Source: RYN-230 sp963770545 | Lineage (GTDB): Bacteria > Actinomycetota > Actinomycetes > Streptosporangiales > Streptosporangiaceae | Length of the DNA stretch: 64,000 nucleotides | Direction: 5' to 3' | Assembly: GCA_963770545.1 (NCBI GenBank) | Contig: CAVYQF010000005.1 | Span: 124,001 to 188,000 of the forward strand | Shown: positions 60,120-64,000 of the stretch, one piece after another | Layout of the letters: every line of letters starts with the position of its first letter | Position numbering within the stretch: the first letter of the stretch is position 1 | Notes under the pieces: generated by a model | What the model saw: only the letters and a program-made list of their open reading frames with translations | What the model was told of the DNA's origin: nothing | The model's database searches: none | Program-made: the position numbers and the translations under genes

Positions 60120-60933
60120 GTGACCATGGAGATTCGCTCCTACGTTGCGCTCGGGGACAGTTTCACCGAAGGGCTCGACGATCGGACCGCCGTAGGCGGC
60201 GGCTACCGGGGCTGGGCGGACCGCTTCGCGGAGCACCTCGCCAGCGCGCAGCCGAGCCTGTGCTATGCCAACCTGGCCGTGCGCGGGAAGACCCTGGGCC
60301 AGATCGCGGACGAGCAGGTCCCGCAGGCCATCGCGTTCCGGCCAGACCTGGTCAGCCTCGCCGCGGGCGGCAACGACATGCTCCGCCCGGGCGCGGACCC
60401 GGACGCCCTGGCTGAGTCGTTCGACGAGGTGATCCGCACCCTGCTGCAGGCGGGCTGCCCGGTGCTCATGTTCACCGGCTTCGATCCCCGGTTCCCGGTC
60501 CTGCGGCTGATCAGGGGCAAGGTCGCGGCGTTCAACATGCACCTGCGTGCCATCGCCGACCGGCACCAGTGTCAGGTGGTCGACCTGTGGTCGATGAACG
60601 CGCTGCGCGATCCGCGCGCCTGGAGTGCCGACCGGCTGCACATGACGGCCGAGGGTCACCGCCGGGTGGCCCTGCGGGCCTGCGAGGTCATGGGTATCCC
60701 CGTGGAGGAGGACTGGCGCGAGGCCTGGGCGCCGCTGGACCAGCCCTCCCGCTCTGCGGCGGTGGACTGGCTGTCCGCGCGGCGCCTGGATGCTCGCTGG
60801 CTGCGCGTGTATGCCGCCCCATGGCTGAGCCGCCGCATCCGCGGCCGCTCCTCCGGCGACGGGATACTGCCCAAAACGCCCGCAGTTGCGGCCACTGGCC
60901 GAAGCCGCCACGTCGGCGGCAGCAGACCTCTAG
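60120..60933 (+). CDS. SGNH/GDSL-family hydrolase (frameshifted near C-terminus)
   Basis: About 270 residues from GTG 60120 (GGAGGGTTAC upstream). Block I ALGDSFTEGLDD (Ser), block II Gly in NLAVRGKT, block III LAAGGNDML (GxND), block V WSADRLHMTAEGH (DxxH). No signal peptide, so probably cytoplasmic. One extra A in AAAA at 60873-60876 hides the natural end RPQLRPLAEAATSAAADL at TAG 60931; unrepaired, the frame runs on to 61592 over another gene. Substrate ester unknown. Confidence 0.85.
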
Positions 60934-60971
60934 GTGCACTGGCGGCGCTTAAGACTGCAACGGCAGCAGCC

Positions 60972-61886
60972 TCAGATGATCCGGATGATCGTCTTCCCGG
61001 GGGTGGGCTGGCCGGGGGCGAATGCGGCGGGCGCCTCTGCGAGCGGCCGCACGGCCCCGATCTGCGGCTTGAGCCGTCCGTCTCTCACCCGCTGGGCCAG
61101 GTCCGCGAGCCGGAGGCGATCGGGCTCGACGACGAAGAACACGGCCCGCCCGTTCTCAGGCTGAACCGCAGGCGGCGCGGCGATGGTGACGAGCGTGCCG
61201 CCCGCGCGCACCAGCGCGGCCGAGCGGTCGAGGATCTCGCCGCCGATCACGTCGAAGACCACGTCGACCTCTCCGGCATCCGCCAGGGGGTCGGCCTGCA
61301 GGTCCAGGAAGGCATCCGCGCCGAGCCCGAGTACGGTGTCCCGGCCAGCGGCCCGGCCAGTGCCGATCACCCGGGCTCCTGCCTCGCGCGCGAGCTGGAC
61401 CGCGATGGACCCCACAGCTCCCGCGGCACCATGGATCAGGACGGTCTGGCCTGTCGTGAGACGGCCGTGGTCGAACAGGCCCTGCCACGCGGTCAGCCCG
61501 GAGATCGGCAGCGCGGCGGCCACCGTGTGGTCGACGTCCGCCGGGAGCGGAGCGAGGTTGCGCGCCTCCACCGCGGTGTACTCGGCCAGTGACCCGTTAC
61601 GGGTCCAGTCCGCCAGCCCGAATACCCGCTGGCCGACGGTGAGGCCGGTGGTGCCGTACCCCAACTCGGCGACAACACCCGACAGCTCGTGCCCGGGCAC
61701 GCTGGGGGTCCGGTCGCGGCCGGCGCGGTCAGACCACGTCGCAGGCCATCCGAGCTCACCGGGGGTGAACCCTGCGGCGTGCACCCGCACGATGACATCG
61801 TTCTCGGCCGCCTGAGGGTAGGGCATGTCCGTGAGGGAGAGTCCACCGATACCGGCGTCACGGTCTCGGACGGTGATGGCTTGCAT
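60972..61886 (-). CDS. NADPH:quinone reductase-like MDR oxidoreductase
   Basis: 304 residues. No zinc ligands. MDR start MQAITVRDRDAGIGGLSLTD, PSVPGHELSGVVAELG, nucleotide motif VLIHGAAGAVGSIAVQLARE (AAxGxxG), and VFDVIGGEILDRSAAL. Quinone reductase/zeta-crystallin-like. Its minus-strand end lies close to the SGNH gene (convergent). Substrate unknown. Confidence 0.88.
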   Translation of the reverse strand: MQAITVRDRDAGIGGLSLTDMPYPQAAENDVIVRVHAAGFTPGELGWPATWSDRAGRDRTPSVPGHELSGVVAELGYGTTGLTVGQRVFGLADWTRNGSLAEYTAVEARNLAPLPADVDHTVAAALPISGLTAWQGLFDHGRLTTGQTVLIHGAAGAVGSIAVQLAREAGARVIGTGRAAGRDTVLGLGADAFLDLQADPLADAGEVDVVFDVIGGEILDRSAALVRAGGTLVTIAAPPAVQPENGRAVFFVVEPDRLRLADLAQRVRDGRLKPQIGAVRPLAEAPAAFAPGQPTPGKTIIRII

Positions 61887-62008
61887 GGCAGGATCCTTGT
61901 CCGGCGGCTGCCGACCTTCTCAGAGTGCGCCCGGGCGATTTTGTTCAGGCAAGGCGAGCGTACCCAGCCTCTCCGCCCCCTCTAACGTGAACCCCGCGGC
62001 TGTCCGTC

Positions 62009-63433
62009 TCAGGGGGCGAGGTCGGCCAGCACGTCCTCGATCCGGTTCAGCGCACCCGCGATCCAGGGCAGCGTGACCGGGTCATCGGAAAGCAGCGCCC
62101 GCTCCCGCTGTGCGTCGGTCTCGCCGTAGAGCATCGCGGTGGCCACCCGCATCCGCAGAACCCCCGGCTCTTCCCCGAACGCCCTCGCGGGCAGCACCCC
62201 CATCCCGTAGCAATGCAGCAGGTGCGTGGCCAGATCGGGGCCGTTGCTGATGCCCCGGGTGGCACGCAGGTGCTCGCGCCAGGGCGCGAAGTCGGGATAG
62301 AGGTAGAACGCGGCCTGCGGCACGGGGACGACCAGTCCTGCCGCGGCGAACCGGTCGGCCACGCCCGTGGCCACCTCCGCGTGCAGGGTACGGCTGCGGG
62401 ATATCCGTTTGAGAAGCTCGGGCGGCTCAGCGAAGGCGAGCGCCGCGGCCTGCTGGATCGGCAGCGACGGGGCGGACCATATTTCGCTGCCGATCCCGAT
62501 CAGCCGGTCCCGCAGGGCCAGCCCGATCGGGCTGCCGGGCAGCCGGGCCACGCCGATCCGCCAGCCGCCCAGGGCCAGGCTCTTGCTGAGCGCGGTCGTG
62601 ACCACCGTCCGCTCCGGCGCGAACAGCACCGGGCTGGCGAAGGGCTGGTCGGGGTCGTGCACCAGGTCCCGGTAGATCTCGTCGGCGATGATGATCAGGT
62701 CGTGCTCGGCCGCCACCTGGCACACAGCGTGCACGCTGGCCGGGCGGGCCAGCCTGCCGGTGGGGTTGTCGGGCAGGGTCAGCACCACGGCGCCGATCCG
62801 GCGGCCCGCCCGCTGCGCCGCGGTCACCGTGGCCGCCAGCCTCTCGGCGTCGCAGACGCCCCCCTCGCCCGGCGGCACCGGCACGAAGTGCGGCCGGACC
62901 CCGAGCATGCTGGCCTGCGCGGCGTAACTGACCCAGCTGGGCTGCGGCACGGCAACGTCGGCGCCGATGGCCAGCAGCAGCCCGAACAGCAGCGCTTTGC
63001 TGCCCGGGCCGCAGACCACGCTGGCCGGCCCGGTGGGCGTGCCGCGCCGGCTCCAGTACCCGGCGGCGGCCTCGCGCAGCACCGGCAGCCCGGCCACCGG
63101 GCCGTAGCTGTTGCCGGCGCTCGCCTCGGCCAGCGCCCTGGTCAGCAGGGGATGAGCCGGCAGCCCGGCCTCGCCGAACGCCAGCGGCAGCACGGTCTCG
63201 CCGGCCCGGCGCTTGCGGGCCAGGGCCTCGTTCGCGGCCAGGGTGGCGGAGACCGGAATGGGGGCCAGGGTCAGCCGGGACGGGGCTGCCGGCCTGGGGA
63301 AGGGAGTCACGGGAGCGGAGACGGGAGCCGCCGCCCACGTGGTGACCTTGGTGCTGGCCTGAGGGGGTGCGGCGACGGTGCTGGAGGGTGGTGCGGGCCG
63401 GGCGGATGGCATGGCTGCGCCAGCCACGGACAT
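62009..63433 (-). CDS. PLP-dependent class I/II aminotransferase
   Basis: 474 residues. Pro/Ala-rich N-terminal extension of ~55 residues, then the fold-type I core: GNSYGPVAGLPVLREAAAGY, LPDNPTG (Asn223), IIADEIYRDL (Asp251, Tyr254), TTALSKSLALGGWRIG (Lys284 binding PLP) and a C-terminal Arg region VLRMRVATAML. Aspartate/aromatic-aminotransferase-like. Substrate unknown. Divergent from a LysR gene, which may regulate it. Confidence 0.87.
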   Translation of the reverse strand: MSVAGAAMPSARPAPPSSTVAAPPQASTKVTTWAAAPVSAPVTPFPRPAAPSRLTLAPIPVSATLAANEALARKRRAGETVLPLAFGEAGLPAHPLLTRALAEASAGNSYGPVAGLPVLREAAAGYWSRRGTPTGPASVVCGPGSKALLFGLLLAIGADVAVPQPSWVSYAAQASMLGVRPHFVPVPPGEGGVCDAERLAATVTAAQRAGRRIGAVVLTLPDNPTGRLARPASVHAVCQVAAEHDLIIIADEIYRDLVHDPDQPFASPVLFAPERTVVTTALSKSLALGGWRIGVARLPGSPIGLALRDRLIGIGSEIWSAPSLPIQQAAALAFAEPPELLKRISRSRTLHAEVATGVADRFAAAGLVVPVPQAAFYLYPDFAPWREHLRATRGISNGPDLATHLLHCYGMGVLPARAFGEEPGVLRMRVATAMLYGETDAQRERALLSDDPVTLPWIAGALNRIEDVLADLAP

Positions 63434-63617
63434 GGCTCTCGACTCCTAGATGGGGGATGAGGGCGCCTGTTTAGAAGGCTGGAGGCGCCGCACTGCGCCA
63501 CTAAGTGGGCTAGGAGCGATCAGGGCTCGCGTGAATTTCCGACCGCTCTGACCAGCATGCCTGTGCATTTGCATTAGGACAAGCTTCTATATCTGTTGTT
63601 GAGGGTAAGTTGAACTA

Positions 63618-64000
63618 ATGCTGGATCTGCATCGGCTGCGGTTGCTGAAGGAATTCGCGGGCCGGGGGACGATCGCGGCGACGGCGGCCGCCCTGGGATA
63701 CACGCCCTCCGCGGTGTCCCAGCAACTCGCCGCCCTGGAACGCGAGGCAGGCGTGATCCTGCTCGACCGGACCGCGCGGTCCGCCGAGCTCACTGACGCG
63801 GGCGTCCGGCTCGCCGCCCATGCCGAACGCATCCTGGCCCAGGTAGAAGAAGCTGAGACGGACTTGTCCGCGCAGGAGCGCGAGCCCACCGGCCGGGTCT
63901 CGGTCGCCGCCTTCCCCACCGCCGCGGCGGCCTTCGCGCCCGCACTGGCCCGCAGCCTGCGGGCGCATCCGCGGCTGACCCTGCTGCTCCGGCAGACCCA
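63618..64000 (+). CDS. LysR-family transcriptional regulator, partial (runs off right edge)
   Basis: ATG 63618, then an N-terminal winged HTH: MLDLHRLRLLKEFAGRGTIA, ATAAALGYTPSAVSQQLAAL, EREAGVILLDRTARSAELTD. The linker helix and the start of the effector domain (GRVSVAAFPTAAAAFAPAL) follow to the edge; no stop is reached. The 184-bp gap to the divergent aminotransferase holds no gene and should carry its binding site. Confidence 0.85.
   Translation, partial: MLDLHRLRLLKEFAGRGTIAATAAALGYTPSAVSQQLAALEREAGVILLDRTARSAELTDAGVRLAAHAERILAQVEEAETDLSAQEREPTGRVSVAAFPTAAAAFAPALARSLRAHPRLTLLLRQT

Noticed and set aside
60934..61592. Long C-terminal extension of the SGNH hydrolase
   Set aside because: It overlaps the well-supported MDR gene in antisense; removing one A at 60873-60876 gives a natural end at 60933.

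Overview
The window is high-GC DNA with actinobacterial-style genes: GTG starts, GGAGG ribosome sites, a mycothiol-type maleylpyruvate isomerase homologue, a KdpD/KdpE potassium system and LytR-CpsA-Psr proteins. It looks like a chromosome segment of an actinomycete; I cannot name the genus. Many genes carry single-base reading-frame breaks, often in G/C or A runs. The assembly therefore probably contains indel errors, although true decay cannot be excluded for the transposases and one glycosyltransferase. No tRNA, rRNA or CRISPR array was seen.

Left part (1-24 kb, housekeeping and accessory). A zinc-ribbon protein runs off the left edge. It is followed by an Lrp-type regulator, a KimA-like potassium importer, a cyclodeaminase, and a polyol/sugar ABC importer operon with a dehydrogenase (5.2-10.7 kb) divergent from a SorC-type regulator. 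Next come a TetR/NTF2-like pair separated by a 17-bp repeat array, and a complete kdp operon on the minus strand (small ORF-kdpF-A-B-C-kdpE2-kdpD-kdpE1) with two KdpE paralogues. The divergent control region of kdp holds three copies of a 20-bp repeat.

Surface-protein locus (24-31 kb). Three tandem secreted paralogues lack any anchor. They are followed by a related protein with a C-terminal TM/Arg-rich sorting-like tail, then a tightly coupled trio: an exosortase-like membrane enzyme (Cys120, Arg165, His186), a processive-type GT2 glycosyltransferase, and a second tailed paralogue. This is the most interesting system in the window: an exosortase/sorting-substrate module beside an exopolysaccharide cluster, with a near-identical promoter motif in front of the first secreted gene and of the exosortase.

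Exopolysaccharide region (31.9-60 kb). From about 31 to 46.7 kb the DNA is visibly richer in A/T and holds methyltransferases, GT4 glycosyltransferases, a CapK-like adenylate-forming enzyme and a Wzy-Wzx-GT4 run read as one giant frame. Two IS1634-like elements lie here, each flanked by its own 63-65 bp direct repeat. Beyond it lies a minus-strand operon of WecA-like transferase, GT4, epimerase, heparinase II/III-like protein and two-domain oxidoreductase. A Wzc-type tyrosine kinase, its Wzb-type phosphatase, a CapD/FlaA1-type dehydratase, a divergent LCP protein missing its key acidic and arginine residues, and a mini-protein resembling only the LCP anchor follow. Together they could initiate, assemble, flip, polymerise, regulate and attach a surface glycan.

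Right edge (60-64 kb): SGNH hydrolase, a quinone-reductase-like MDR enzyme, an aminotransferase and the start of a divergent LysR regulator.
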